From Streptomyces changanensis (GTDB lineage Bacteria > Actinomycetota > Actinomycetes > Streptomycetales > Streptomycetaceae): a DNA stretch of 64,000 nucleotides. Made by a program: the position numbers and the translations under genes. Shown here piece by piece: positions 41,932-50,581 of this stretch; position 1 is the stretch's first letter, and each line of letters begins with the position of its first letter. The notes under the pieces were generated by a model that was given only the letters and a program-made list of their open reading frames with translations, did no database searches and was not told the origin of the DNA. The stretch is taken from NCBI RefSeq assembly GCF_024600715.1, contig NZ_CP102332.1, positions 186,001-250,000 on the forward strand, given 5' to 3'.

Positions 41932-42586
41932 GGGTGCCACCTTCGAAGGGGTTGGTGTGCCGCGGCGCGGCACCGGGGAACGGACGGTCGGCGCCGCCCA
42001 GGCAGAGGTCGCCGGTGTGGCTCTGCAGCAGCGTGTGGACGAAGAGGAGGTCGGCGCCGCCGGGCGACATGGCGCCGAGCCGGTGGGGAGTGAGGCTGTC
42101 GTAGTGGGCGGAGTCCCCCGCCGCCAGGTGGTGTTCCACCCCGCCGAGGAACAACCGCAGGCGGCCCCGCAGCACGTACAGCCACTCCTCGCCCGGGTGC
42201 GAGCGGACGAGCTCGTTCTGAGGACCGCTCGGCGGGACGTGCACCCGCAGTGCCTGCATGGCCCGCTGCGGCCCGCCGGCCTGCCAGTACACCCAGCCGT
42301 CCACCTCCACCGGCTCCACGCTGCCCTCGCGGATGACGGGTTCCCGCTCGGGTGCCGTCTCGCCGAGGAGGTCGGATACCGTGGTGCCGTAACTCCTGGC
42401 CAGGGTCAGCAGCAGGGGCAGCGACGGTTGCCGCTGCCCGGTCTCGAGCCGGGACAGGTGGGCCGGCGACATCTGCAGTCGTCTGGCCGCCGCCTCCAGG
42501 GTGAGGCCGGCTCGCCGCCGCAGGTCACGCAGCCTCGGCGCGACGCCGGACAGTTCCACGCCCGCACCGGCTGCTTCTTGTCCCAT
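41921..42586 (-). CDS. XRE-cupin transcriptional regulator, 221 aa
   Basis: Helix-turn-helix (LRDLRRRAGLTLEAAARRLQMSPAHLSRLETGQRQPSL) plus a C-terminal cupin (VHVPPSGPQNELVRSHPGEEWLYVLRGRLRLFLGG, then AGDSAHYDSLTPHRLG), the sensor of small ligands. Such regulators often control transporters or catabolic genes. Start at ATG 42586. It is followed, overlapped, by DUF6126, and preceded by a palindromic operator, so autoregulation is likely. Confidence 0.9.
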   Translation of the reverse strand: MGQEAAGAGVELSGVAPRLRDLRRRAGLTLEAAARRLQMSPAHLSRLETGQRQPSLPLLLTLARSYGTTVSDLLGETAPEREPVIREGSVEPVEVDGWVYWQAGGPQRAMQALRVHVPPSGPQNELVRSHPGEEWLYVLRGRLRLFLGGVEHHLAAGDSAHYDSLTPHRLGAMSPGGADLLFVHTLLQSHTGDLCLGGADRPFPGAAPRHTNPFEGGTHAS

Positions 42587-42612
42587 GTGCCCATTGAGCC
42601 ACGTTCGTGCCC

Positions 42613-42641
42613 CAGAGGCAAAGAAGTTGCCTCAGAGGCAA
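42613..42641. promoter_or_regulatory. Operator with three GAGGCAA half sites
   Basis: TTGCCTCAGAGGCAA (42627-42641) is a perfect 7+1+7 palindrome and a third CAGAGGCAA half lies at 42613-42621, upstream of the XRE-cupin gene. Spacing is 41 bases before the start codon. Confidence 0.75.
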
Positions 42642-42683
42642 AAACTTCCCGGCGGCGCCGCGCCTGCCTCCCGGCCCGCCCCT

Positions 42684-43187
42684 TCACCGCGCCCGGGGCA
42701 GGCGGTGGAGCCGTACGTCGTCCAGGCGTCCGTCCGCGACCCGCGCCGTCATGTAGGTGCAGAACGGCTGGCGCCGCCGGTCGGTCGGCGAGCCCGGGTT
42801 GAGCAGCCGCAGGCGGTCGCCCGCCGTGGAGTCCCACGGGATGTGGCTGTGCCCGAAGACGAGCACGTCCACGTCGGGGTAGCGCTCGGCGCAGCGCCGC
42901 TCCCGCCCCTGTGCCGGACCGGTCTCGTGCACCACGGCGAACCGCACCCCGCCCAGGTCGGCGTAGGCGACCTCCGGCAACCGCGCCCTCAGGGGCGGCC
43001 CGTCGTTGTTGCCGTACACGCCGACGAGCCGCCGGGCGCGCTCCTCCAGGAGGTCGAGCGTCGGGGTGTCGATCCAGTCCCCGGCGTGGACCACCACGTC
43101 GACGCGGGGCACGAGGTCGAGGAGTTCGACGGGCAGGGACTTCGCCCGCGCCGGGACGTGCGTGTCGGACATCAGCAGCAGTTCCAC
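42684..43187 (-). CDS. Metallophosphoesterase (YfcE/MJ0936-like), 167 aa
   Basis: All motifs of the binuclear-metal phosphoesterase core: MSDTHVP (D, H), VHAGDW, GVYGNND, FAVVHETGP and VFGHSHIP. Substrate probably a phosphodiester; the YfcE group acts on bis-p-nitrophenyl phosphate in vitro. GTG at 43187 or ATG at 43169 as start; no strong ribosome site. Confidence 0.88.
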   Translation of the reverse strand: MELLLMSDTHVPARAKSLPVELLDLVPRVDVVVHAGDWIDTPTLDLLEERARRLVGVYGNNDGPPLRARLPEVAYADLGGVRFAVVHETGPAQGRERRCAERYPDVDVLVFGHSHIPWDSTAGDRLRLLNPGSPTDRRRQPFCTYMTARVADGRLDDVRLHRLPRAR

Positions 43188-43270
43188 CCGGTCGACGGTA
43201 GCCGGTCGGCGGGAGGTGCGCGGCGGCCCGCTCGGCACCGGTCCGGTCCGGGGCGTGCCGCCTCCGCCCG

Positions 43271-43306
43271 CCGGCCCCGCCCGCGGAGCGCCGCGGGCGG
43301 GGCCGG
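43271..43306 (-). terminator. Terminator of the TPR gene
   Basis: CCGGCCCCGCCCGCGG (43271-43286) pairs perfectly with CCGCGGGCGGGGCCGG (43291-43306) over AGCG. Confidence 0.85.
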
Positions 43307-43327
43307 CCGTCGGGCTGGACGGGGCCG

Positions 43328-43678
43328 TCAGGCGGTCACGCCCCACAGCTCGGCGATCCGCAGGTACGGCCCCGCCTCGGCCGCCCTCCCCTGGCGCTCG
43401 AGCGTGCGGCCGAGGAGCAGGTGCGCGTAGGCGTCCGCCGGGTCGCGGTCGAGCAGGGCGCGCAGTTCGGCCTCCGCCCGGCCCAGCCGGGCGGAGTGGT
43501 AGTAGGAGCGGGCCAGCAGCAACCGGGCGGCGTCCTGCTCGGGGAACTCGCGCACGAGGCCGTCGAGGAGGCCGGCCGCCGTCAGGTAGTCCTTGGCGGC
43601 GAAGAACCGCCCCGCCCGCTCCCAGCGCTCGGCCGCGGTGCCCCAGGTGCTGCTGGTGTAGGCCGTCGTCGCGTCCAT
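43328..43678 (-). CDS. Tetratricopeptide-repeat protein, 116 aa
   Basis: Three degenerate TPR units: WERAGRFFAAKDYLTAAGLL, ARLLLARSYYHSARLGRAEAEL and AYAHLLLGRTLERQGRAAEA, each with the small/large pattern of the repeat. A protein-protein interaction scaffold with no catalytic part. ATG at 43678 has GGAGAAGAGGG. Similar short TPR proteins are common in Streptomyces. Confidence 0.85.
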   Translation of the reverse strand: MDATTAYTSSTWGTAAERWERAGRFFAAKDYLTAAGLLDGLVREFPEQDAARLLLARSYYHSARLGRAEAELRALLDRDPADAYAHLLLGRTLERQGRAAEAGPYLRIAELWGVTA

Positions 43679-43860
43679 GTCCCTCTTCTCCCGTTCTCGC
43701 ACCTGCCGGCCGGTCGGCCACGGGCCGCGCCGCCCCCCCGTCCTCGGGCGGCGTGCCGTCAGGTCCACTCCAACCCGGCTGCTGCGGGGATTGTTCCGGC
43801 CACCGGCCACCGGCGACCGGCCGACCGGCGCGCGGTAACCGGCCACCGGCGGCCGGCGTG

Positions 43861-43899
43861 TGGCGTATGGGCGTGGCGTATGGGCGTGGCGTATGGGTG
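43861..43899. repeat. 13-base tandem repeat
   Basis: TGGCGTATGGGCG repeated three times (third copy ends GTG), next to CCGGCCACCGGCGACCGGCC-like units at 43805-43857. Intergenic between the TPR and cytochrome genes. Confidence 0.75.
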
Positions 43900-44018
43900 T
43901 GGCGGGTGACGTGCGGTGGGCCGGTCAGTGGTACGCGAGCTCCGTCCGTGAGGTGACGTCCGAGTCGGCGAGGACGCGGAACTGGCCGCCGCCGTCACCG
44001 CCTGCGGCGCGGCGCGGG

Positions 44019-44564
44019 TCAGAGCATGCGGCGGAGAAGGCCGTCGCGGTCGACGAGCTGATGCTTCAGCACCAGGCCCACATGGAGGGCGAGGGCCGCG
44101 AAGAACGCCGCCTGGGCGGCGACGTGTACCGGGAGGACGGCATCGTCGTCCGCGGCCAGCAGGGCGAGTCCGGTGGCGGGTACGACGAAGGTCAGCCAGT
44201 ACAACGCGGTCTCGGTGTGGTGGGCCAGGCGGCGTTCGGCGGCGGAGAGCGTCGGCGCCCACGGCGGCAGCGGCGTCATGCGGCGCCGGGCCAGCCTCAC
44301 GGCGCCGAGGACGACGATCGTCGCGCCGAGCAGGACGTGCGCCGTCAGGAGCGGATCGTCGCCGAGGACCTCGTAGCCGCGGTCCTCGCCGCCCCGGCCG
44401 CGTCCGCGCCCCGGGTCGTCGCCCCGGCCCCGGCCCCGGCCGCGCCCCCGCCCCGGCCCGTCGGCGTCGAGGAGGTACCCCACCGCGAACTGCGCGGCGA
44501 ACGCGACCGCCACGCTCCAGTGCAGGACCTTGGTGAGGGGCCGGTACCCGGCGCTGCCGCTCAT
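44019..44564 (-). CDS. Cytochrome b561-type membrane protein, 181 aa
   Basis: Four helices with haem-ligand His: LTKVLHWSVAVAFAAQFAVGYLL, PLLTAHVLLGATIVVLGAVRL, HHTETALYWLTFVVPATGLAL and AFFAALALHVGLVLKHQLVDRD. Between helices 1 and 2 is an unusual GRGRGRGRG/DDPGRGRGRG linker of about 25 residues. Probably a b-type cytochrome moving electrons in the membrane. ATG at 44564. Confidence 0.85.
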   Translation of the reverse strand: MSGSAGYRPLTKVLHWSVAVAFAAQFAVGYLLDADGPGRGRGRGRGRGDDPGRGRGRGGEDRGYEVLGDDPLLTAHVLLGATIVVLGAVRLARRRMTPLPPWAPTLSAAERRLAHHTETALYWLTFVVPATGLALLAADDDAVLPVHVAAQAAFFAALALHVGLVLKHQLVDRDGLLRRML

Positions 44565-44771
44565 GGTCCCAGTGTGCGGCGGCCCCTGGGCGCCGTCCTG
44601 CGGGGCCGCGTGCCCGGCCGGTGGCCCCGGGGAGAGCCGGAGCGGTCGGTGAGTCCACGACACCGGTTCGCCGCAGCAGGGCGCCGCGTGCTGCGAGAGG
44701 CCGGTCGGGCGGTACTCCGGCGGACGGCGGGGCGGAGGTGGGCGGTACCCCGGCGGGTGGCGGGCGGGGTG

Positions 44772-45278
44772 TCAGTCGGAGGGTTCGCGCGCCACGGCGA
44801 GCGCCGTCTCCGCGGGTACGGCGGCCACCACCTCGTCGCCCTCCGTCTCGCCCGTCGGCCGGAAACCGACCGAGGTGTACAGGTGGTGGGCCGCGGTGTT
44901 CTCCGGGTGGTACGCGAGGCGGAGCTCCCGGCAGCCGTCCGCACCGGCGAGCCAGGCCATGAGCGTGAGCAGGGCGGCCCGGCCCACGCCTCTGCCCTGC
45001 TCCGCGCCGTCGACGACCATGCCGCCGATCCAGTGGGAGCCGTCCTCGTCGCGGCCCCACATGACGTGTCCGGTCACGGTCCCGTCGGCGCAGACAGCCA
45101 GCGAGTGCCAGACCTGTTCGCGCGCCGACAGCAGCAGGTAGCGGGCGGCGAGCGCGGCGACGAAGCGGCGCTGGCCGTCCAGGGGGGCGACGTCCGCGAC
45201 GGCCCGCCAGTTCTCGTCGTGCACCTCGTGCAGGGAGATCCGCCGTCCCCGCCCGTCCACCCGCCCGCAATCGATCAC
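44772..45278 (-). CDS. GNAT N-acetyltransferase, 168 aa
   Basis: ISLHEVHDENWRAVADVAP (as in the spermidine-acetyltransferase-like group), LAVCADGTVTGHVMWG, WIGGMVVDGAEQGRGVGRAALLTLM (acetyl-CoA loop) and LAYHPENTAAHHLYTSVGFRPTGE. Substrate unknown, perhaps a polyamine or small amine. GTG at 45278 without a strong ribosome site. Confidence 0.87.
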   Translation of the reverse strand: MIDCGRVDGRGRRISLHEVHDENWRAVADVAPLDGQRRFVAALAARYLLLSAREQVWHSLAVCADGTVTGHVMWGRDEDGSHWIGGMVVDGAEQGRGVGRAALLTLMAWLAGADGCRELRLAYHPENTAAHHLYTSVGFRPTGETEGDEVVAAVPAETALAVAREPSD

Positions 45279-45445
45279 AAGGACGAGGGTACGAACCGGG
45301 GTGCGGGGCCCGCGAGTCCTTTCCGCGTCCACCCGCGCCCGGGTCCGGCGTACGGGGACAACGGGACGACCGAACGGCGCGGTGGGGTTTGCCACCCGCG
45401 ACATGCGGTCAGGCGTCGAGGAAGCCGACCAGAAGGAGACACGTG

Positions 45446-45595
45446 ATGACCACCCTTCTGCTTCTCGTGACGCCCCTCGTGCTGGCCCTCGCCCTCGTGG
45501 CCGTTCCGACGCAGACCGCCAGGCACCGCAAGCCCGGCTCGTCCACGCTGCGCGCCGCGGGCGGCAGGCCGCGGAGTCTGGCGCGCCACCGCTGA
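45446..45595 (+). CDS. Very small membrane protein, 49 aa
   Basis: AAGGAG lies 6 bases before ATG 45446. One hydrophobic helix (MTTLLLLVTPLVLALALVAV) followed by a basic tail (RHRKPGSS, RSLARHR). No family recognised; such small proteins in actinobacteria may modify a membrane partner. Reported as real because of the ribosome site and hydropathy. Confidence 0.55.
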   Translation: MTTLLLLVTPLVLALALVAVPTQTARHRKPGSSTLRAAGGRPRSLARHR

Positions 45596-45667
45596 GCGAC
45601 AGCACGGGCGCCCTGGGGCCCGTCGGAGAGGAGCACCGCCTGCCGGGCGGCTCCCTTCCGGCGGGCC

Positions 45668-46351
45668 CTACGGCGTGGGCGTCGCGTCGTGGACGGCCCG
45701 GTGGACGGCGCGCGCGAGGCGGGCGCCCCACTCGGAGCGCGGCCCGGCGAAGGCGTGGGGCCGGTCGCCGGGCAGGGGGGAGCGGGCGGCGACGCACACC
45801 GCGTCGGTGGGCGTGCCGGAGCAGTCGTACCCGCGGTCCAGCAGGGCCTGGACCTTGGCTTCCGTCGCCGTCGCAACGGCGTTGACCAGGGCGGCGTCGG
45901 TGAGCGTCACCGGCAGGACGGCGATGATGTTGATCGTGCCGGGCCCGGCCGGGACAGTGGGGCCCCGGTCGGGGGCGGCGGCCCAGCCGCGGACTTCGAC
46001 GCCCGCGGTGGCGAGGGCCTCGGCCCCGCCGTCGTACGCGTGGGCGTACGACGACACGTCGGCCGCCGTCATCAGCCCCACCCCCGCTCCCGGGGCCCCC
46101 GCGCCGGCGGCCAGCTCGGCGAGGTGCCGGTCGGGGTCGGTGCGCCGGTAGCCGTGGGCGACCTGGGCGTTGAGCACCCAGCCGCGCTCGCCGAGCCCGC
46201 CGCCGAGCACCGCGCTGCTCACCATGCGCCAGCCCGGGCCGGCGTCCCACAGCAGACCGTGCAGCCGCTCCCCCTCCTCCGTGCGGGTCAGCCGCCGGAC
46301 GGCGAGGTGGCGGGTGGGAGCGATGCGGGGCGACGGGAGCAGGGCGGTCAC
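45668..46351 (-). CDS. cbiZ: Adenosylcobinamide amidohydrolase CbiZ, 227 aa
   Basis: Cobamide remodelling enzyme that removes the aminopropanol from adenosylcobinamide to give cobyric acid. Recognised by VSSAVLGGGLGERGWVLNAQV, DPDRHLAELA, LMTAADVSSY, GTINIIAVLPVTLTDAALVNAVATATEAKVQALLDRG and the late CSGTPTDAVCVAA. GTG at 46351 with AGGA about 12 bases upstream. Other cobalamin genes are not in the window, so it stands alone here. Confidence 0.92.
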   Translation of the reverse strand: MTALLPSPRIAPTRHLAVRRLTRTEEGERLHGLLWDAGPGWRMVSSAVLGGGLGERGWVLNAQVAHGYRRTDPDRHLAELAAGAGAPGAGVGLMTAADVSSYAHAYDGGAEALATAGVEVRGWAAAPDRGPTVPAGPGTINIIAVLPVTLTDAALVNAVATATEAKVQALLDRGYDCSGTPTDAVCVAARSPLPGDRPHAFAGPRSEWGARLARAVHRAVHDATPTP

Positions 46352-46544
46352 GTGCCGACATCCTAGGCGGTGGCCGGAGAGGCCCGCCCGGCCGGAGAGG
46401 CTCGCCCGGCACGGAAGGATCCGCCCAACCGGCGAACACCGCCCGGCCGGGGAGGCGGCCCTGCCGGCGAGCACCGTCCGGCCGGGCGGCCTCTGAGGCC
46501 GACCGGCCGGACGCCTCGCGGGCGCCGGCGCTCGAACGGGGCCG

Positions 46545-47567
46545 TCAGTCGGTCGTCGGGGCGGGTCCGACGAGCTCCTCCAGGACGTCCTCCATGGTGA
46601 CGAAGCCGATGACGGTTCCCTTGTTGCCGGTGACCGCCGCCAGGTGGGTGCCGGCGGCACGCATGGCCGTCATGGTGTCGTCCAGCGGGGTGTCGAGGGC
46701 GACCTTCGTCATGGGGTGCAGGGCGCCGCGCGGGAACGGCTTCGTCCGGTCGGCGACGCCGAGGGCGTCCTTGATGTGGAGGTACCCGAGCAGGGTCCCG
46801 CCGGGGCCGGTGACCGGCAGGCGGGAGTAGCCGTGCAGGGCTGCGGTCCGCTCCAGTTCCTGCGGGGTGACGCCGTGGTCGACGGTCACCATGCGGTTGA
46901 GGGGGACCATGACCTCGCCGGCCGGGCGGGTGCCCAGTTCGAGGGCGTCGCGCAGGCGGTCGCCGTCCTCGGGCTCCAGGAGGCCGGCCTCACTGGAGTC
47001 CTTGACCAGACGGACCAGTTCGTCGTCGGTGAAGACGGCCGTCACCTCGCCCTTCGGCTCGACCTTCATCAGCCGCAGAATGGCGTTGGCGAGGGCGTTG
47101 ATGCCGAAGACGACCGGGCGCAGGGCGCGGGTGAGGGCGACGAGCGGCGGGCCGAGGAGCAGGGCGGTGGGCGCCGGGGCGGCCAGCGCGATGTTCTTCG
47201 GGATCATCTCGCCGACGAGCATGTGCAGGTACGTCGCCAGGGTCAGGGCGATGACGAAGGCGATGGGGTGGATCAGCCCCTCGGGCACCCCGACGGCGTG
47301 GAACGGCGGTTCCAGCAGGTGGGCGATGGCCGGTTCGGCGACGGCGCCGAGCACCAGCGAGGAGACGGTGATGCCGAGCTGGGCGGTGGCCATCGCCGCC
47401 GACAGGTGCTCCAGGCCCCACAGGGTGCTCTTCGCGCGGCGGTCGCCCTTGAGGGCGGCCGGCTCGATCTGGCTGCGCCGCACCGAGATCAGGGCGAACT
47501 CGGCGCCGACGAAGAACGCGTTGGTGACGAGGGTGAACGCGCCGATGAGGAGCTGGACGGCGGTCAT
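46545..47567 (-). CDS. CNNM/CorC-HlyC family membrane protein, 340 aa
   Basis: N-terminal CNNM domain (NAFFVGAEFALISVRRSQIEP, AQLGITVSSLVLGAVAEPA, LVGEMIPKNIAL) and two CBS motifs (VMVPLNRMVTVDHGVTPQEL; TKVALDTPLDDTMTAM, ending FVTMEDVLEELVG). Such proteins export or sense Mg2+ or Co2+. It overlaps the upstream paralogue by four bases (ATGA) and lacks the C-terminal CorC domain of that gene, so the two probably work as a heteromer. Confidence 0.92.
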   Translation of the reverse strand: MTAVQLLIGAFTLVTNAFFVGAEFALISVRRSQIEPAALKGDRRAKSTLWGLEHLSAAMATAQLGITVSSLVLGAVAEPAIAHLLEPPFHAVGVPEGLIHPIAFVIALTLATYLHMLVGEMIPKNIALAAPAPTALLLGPPLVALTRALRPVVFGINALANAILRLMKVEPKGEVTAVFTDDELVRLVKDSSEAGLLEPEDGDRLRDALELGTRPAGEVMVPLNRMVTVDHGVTPQELERTAALHGYSRLPVTGPGGTLLGYLHIKDALGVADRTKPFPRGALHPMTKVALDTPLDDTMTAMRAAGTHLAAVTGNKGTVIGFVTMEDVLEELVGPAPTTD

Positions 47568-48913
47568 CGGGACACCTCGCGGCCCGTGGCGGTGGCATGC
47601 GCGGCCGTCGGGGCGGGCGCGGTGAGCAGGACGCGGTCGGCGCGGTGGTGTTCGACGTGCAGCACGTCGAGTCGCCAGCCGTCGATGTCCAGGCGGTCGG
47701 TCACGGCGGGAATGCGCTCCAGGCGGGTGGCGATGAGGCCGGCCAGTGTCTCGTACGGGCCGTCGGGGGCGGTGAAGTCGATCTCGGCGAGCTGGTCGAC
47801 GCGGACACTGCCGTCGGCGCGCCAGACGCGGCGCCCGTCGGCGGCGGGTTCCGTCTCGACGAGGTCGGGCGTCTCGTGCGGGTCGTGTTCGTCGCGTACC
47901 TCGCCGACGACCTCCTCGACGATGTCCTCGACGGTGGCGACGCCGGCCGTGCCGCCGTACTCGTCGATGACGACGGCCATGGTGCGGGCCCGACGCAGAC
48001 GGCCGAGCAGCCGGTCGACCGGCAGGGAGTGCGGGACGAGCAGCGGCTCGGTGGCCAGGTCGGCGACGGTGACGAGGCGGCGCTTGTCCTCGTCGAGGGC
48101 CAGGACGTCCCTGATGTGGACGGTGCCGACGACCTCGTCGAGGGTGTCGCGGTAGACCGGGAAGCGGGACAGGCCGGTGGCGAGGGTGAGGTTCGCGGCG
48201 TCGGCGGCGGTCGCGTGGACCTCCAGGGCCTTCACGTCGACGCGGGGCGTCATGACGTTCTCGGCGGTCAGGTCGCCGAGGTGCAGGGTGCGGACGAACA
48301 GCTCGGCCGCGTCGGCCTCGATCGCCCCTTCGCGGGCGGAGTGTCGGGCGAGCGCGACCAGTTCCTCGGGGGTGCGGGCGGAGGCCAGTTCCTCGGCCGG
48401 CTCCAGCCCGAAACGGCGCACGAGGTGGTTGGCGGTGTCGTTGAGGTGGTGGATCAGCGGGCCGAAGGCGGCGGTGAAGCCGCGCTGCGGTGCGGCGACC
48501 ACCTTGGCCACGGCGAGCGGGCGGGAGATCGCCCAGTTCTTCGGTACGAGCTCGCCGACGACCATCAGGACGACCGTGGAGGCGGCGACGCCCAGCAGGG
48601 TCGCGACGGTGGAGACGGCCCCCTCGGGCAGCCCCGCGGCCAGGAGGGGGCCGCGCAGCAGGGTGGCGACGGCGGGCTCGGCGAGCATACCGATGACGAG
48701 GGAGGTCACCGTGATGCCGAGCTGCGCGCCGGAGAGCTGGAAGGTGAGGCGCTTGGCGGCGGCCAGGGCACTGCCGGCGCCGCGCTCACCGGCCTCGGCG
48801 GCGCGCTCCAGCTCGCCGCGCTCGACCGTGGTGAGGGAGAACTCGGCCGCGACGAACACCGCACAGGCGAGGGTGAGCGCGAGGGCCAGGAGCAGCAGGA
48901 GCACTTCGGTCAC
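47564..48913 (-). CDS. CNNM/CorC-HlyC family transporter with CorC domain, 449 aa
   Basis: CNNM domain (FVAAEFSLTTVERGELERA, GAQLGITVTSLVIGMLAEPAV, VGELVPKNWAI), CBS pair (VMTPRVDVKALEVHATAADA, VDRLLGRLRRARTMAVVIDEYGGTAGVATVEDIVEEVVGEV, the family hallmark) and C-terminal CorC_HlyC ferredoxin-like domain (RVDQLAEIDF). Full length for the family. GTG at 48913 has GGGAGGTG. First of two coupled genes; Mg2+ homeostasis is the usual role. Confidence 0.93.
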   Translation of the reverse strand: MTEVLLLLLALALTLACAVFVAAEFSLTTVERGELERAAEAGERGAGSALAAAKRLTFQLSGAQLGITVTSLVIGMLAEPAVATLLRGPLLAAGLPEGAVSTVATLLGVAASTVVLMVVGELVPKNWAISRPLAVAKVVAAPQRGFTAAFGPLIHHLNDTANHLVRRFGLEPAEELASARTPEELVALARHSAREGAIEADAAELFVRTLHLGDLTAENVMTPRVDVKALEVHATAADAANLTLATGLSRFPVYRDTLDEVVGTVHIRDVLALDEDKRRLVTVADLATEPLLVPHSLPVDRLLGRLRRARTMAVVIDEYGGTAGVATVEDIVEEVVGEVRDEHDPHETPDLVETEPAADGRRVWRADGSVRVDQLAEIDFTAPDGPYETLAGLIATRLERIPAVTDRLDIDGWRLDVLHVEHHRADRVLLTAPAPTAAHATATGREVSR

Positions 48914-48984
48914 CGTGCCACCTCCCGTCCCTCGGCCTCGAGCGGGCGGAACGCGGCACGGCTGGTACTGGGAGGTTCACCCAT
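48910..48984 (-). CDS. Short upstream ORF coupled to the CNNM operon, 24 codons
   Basis: ATG at 48984 opens MGEPPSTSRAAFRPLEAEG and ends EVAR at a TGA (48910-48912) that overlaps the CNNM gene's GTG by four bases. AAGGAG lies 13 bases upstream of the ATG. Its 3' codons also contain the next gene's ribosome site (GGGAGGTGG). It may be a leader peptide setting translation of the transporter, or chance. Confidence 0.4.
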   Translation of the reverse strand: MGEPPSTSRAAFRPLEAEGREVAR

Positions 48985-49084
48985 TGCGGGTCTGCTGCTC
49001 CTTCTCGCTGGGCGGGCCGCCCCGGGCGGCCACGCGTGATCCTCCGGGGATGCCAGGTGATCCCCTCCACCAAGGGTAAAGGAG

Positions 49085-49598
49085 GGGCAAATGACCTGTG
49101 AAGTCCTCCCCCGCCGCTCCGTACCCGTGTACGGAACGCGGACACCCGCGGTGTTCTTCCCGCACCCGCGCAGGACGCGGGCGCCACGCGCGGACCGGCG
49201 GCCGGAGGACTCCGGTTCCGCGCGCCGCACGAGGGCTGTCGACGCACTGTGGAACCGCTCGGCGGACTCGGCACTCCGCCGGGCCGGCGCTCCTCGCGGC
49301 ACCCGGTCGGTCGTCGGGGTCTCCGCTTCGGCGTGGCGGGTGGGCAGGGGGCGGGAGGGGGCCGTGGGAGGGGCGTCGGTGGGCCGTCCGCCCGGGCGGA
49401 CGGGCTCATGGATCCGGTGGCACGGGTACGCCGGGCGATTCGGCCTGTTCCTCGTGGGCCACTTCCGGACGCCCGGGCCCGTCGCCTCGCACGGGACGCG
49501 GTCCGGCCGCGACGCCGGTCGCGTGGGGCGTACGCGACAAGGGCCGGGGTAACCGGGCGTCCTGGAGGTCCGGTCTCAAGAAGGGGGGCTGTTCGGCC
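49085..49598. other. Intergenic region upstream of VanZ
   Basis: About 500 bases between divergent genes without a recognisable gene. Near 49024-49062 minus-strand sequences can form small hairpins around GGGGATCACCTGGCATCCCC in front of the transporter leader. The plus-strand frames are Arg-rich shadows. Confidence 0.5.
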
Positions 49599-50240
49599 AT
49601 GCCGTGGACAGTCCGGCGGAGTACCGCCGCGCACGAACACGAAGGTCATCGGGACTACGACGGGCGAGAAGGGCCCGAAGGACGGGAGGGGTACGAGAAG
49701 TACGGAGCGGGTGGGGGGCGTGGACCGGAGGACGGCGCGCCGGCCCCCGGTCCCCGGTTGTCGCGGAGCAGCCGGGTCCTGGCCATGCTGCTGGCCTTCG
49801 CGGGCATGGTGGTATTCGCCGTGGTCCTGGCGCGACTGACGCTGGAACCGTCCATCGCCTCCGAGCAGCTGACGCACAGCAACCTGCGTCCGGGCGACTC
49901 CATCAACCAGTACCTGTCGCAGCCCGCCTTCCGCGACACGGTGAAGCAGATCGGCGGCAACATAGCCCTGGGTGTGCCCTTCGGGCTGCTGCTCCCCGTC
50001 CTGGCGCCCCGCACGCGGGGACTGCTGCGGGTGGTGTTCGTGACGGCGGTCGTGATGACGCTCGTCGAGCTGGTGCAGGGCGCCCTGGTGACGGGGCGCG
50101 CTTTCGACGTCGACGACGTGATCCTCAACAGCTCGGGTGCCCTGCTGGGGTACGCGCTCCTCGGCCGCAGGCTCGGCCGTGCCGTCCATCCCCGGCGGCG
50201 GCACTGGTGGCACCGGTTCCGCAAGCACCCGGTCGCTTGA
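49599..50240 (+). CDS. VanZ-family membrane protein, 213 aa
   Basis: A charged, Gly/Glu-rich leader of about 58 residues, one helix (VLAMLLAFAGMVVFAVVLA), then the VanZ core: IGGNIALGVPFGLLLPVL, VVFVTAVVMTLVELVQGALV and VDDVILNSSGALLGYALL. The family includes a teicoplanin-resistance protein but most members are of unknown function. ATG at 49599 follows AGGGGGG. Closed by a long palindrome. Confidence 0.85.
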   Translation: MPWTVRRSTAAHEHEGHRDYDGREGPEGREGYEKYGAGGGRGPEDGAPAPGPRLSRSSRVLAMLLAFAGMVVFAVVLARLTLEPSIASEQLTHSNLRPGDSINQYLSQPAFRDTVKQIGGNIALGVPFGLLLPVLAPRTRGLLRVVFVTAVVMTLVELVQGALVTGRAFDVDDVILNSSGALLGYALLGRRLGRAVHPRRRHWWHRFRKHPVA

Positions 50241-50283
50241 CGTCCGTCCGGAATGCCGGCGCGTACGCGGTGGCGCTGGGCCC

Positions 50284-50319
50284 GGCCCGGCCGCGGGTGT
50301 CGACACCCGCGGCCGGGCC
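50284..50319 (+). terminator. 36-base perfect palindrome after VanZ
   Basis: 18-base arms (50284-50301 beginning GGCCCGGCCGCGGGTG, and 50302-50319) meet at GTCGAC with no spacer, giving a long stem with a TCGA loop. It acts as a terminator 43 bases after the stop. Confidence 0.8.
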
Positions 50320-50522
50320 TCCGTTCGTTCCGGGAGCGGGACGGCGGCGGTCCCGGTCCCGCCGGTGCCGCCCGGGCCGTACGCCCGCGTGAGGTGTCGG
50401 TCGATGCGGGCAGGACGCGCGCCGGCCGGCCCGTCGCTTGGCGCGCCGACACAGAAGGCGAAGGCCACCGACGGCGTGACCGGATGGGACCGGCCCGGAC
50501 CGGCCGAGACGGACATGGCATT

Positions 50523-50541
50523 TGCCTAAAGGCTTTAGGCA
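50523..50541. promoter_or_regulatory. Operator of the TetR gene
   Basis: TGCCTAAAGGCTTTAGGCA is an 8+3+8 palindrome, AT-rich for this DNA, 41 bases before the TetR start. Likely bound by the encoded repressor. Confidence 0.7.
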
Positions 50542-50581
50542 CATGCATGATGACTTCAGGCACGGCAGGGAGGTGGGCCCG

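Noticed and set aside
46644..49039. Long plus-strand frames opposite the CNNM genes
   Set aside because: Antisense shadows created by high-GC third positions; the minus-strand genes have all the family motifs.
48990..49110. Mg2+ (M-box) riboswitch before the CNNM genes
   Set aside because: The leader does not show the conserved M-box segments by eye; only small hairpins are present.
49091..49552. A 153-residue open frame before VanZ
   Set aside because: No ribosome site, Arg/Ser-rich shadow composition, no recognisable motif.
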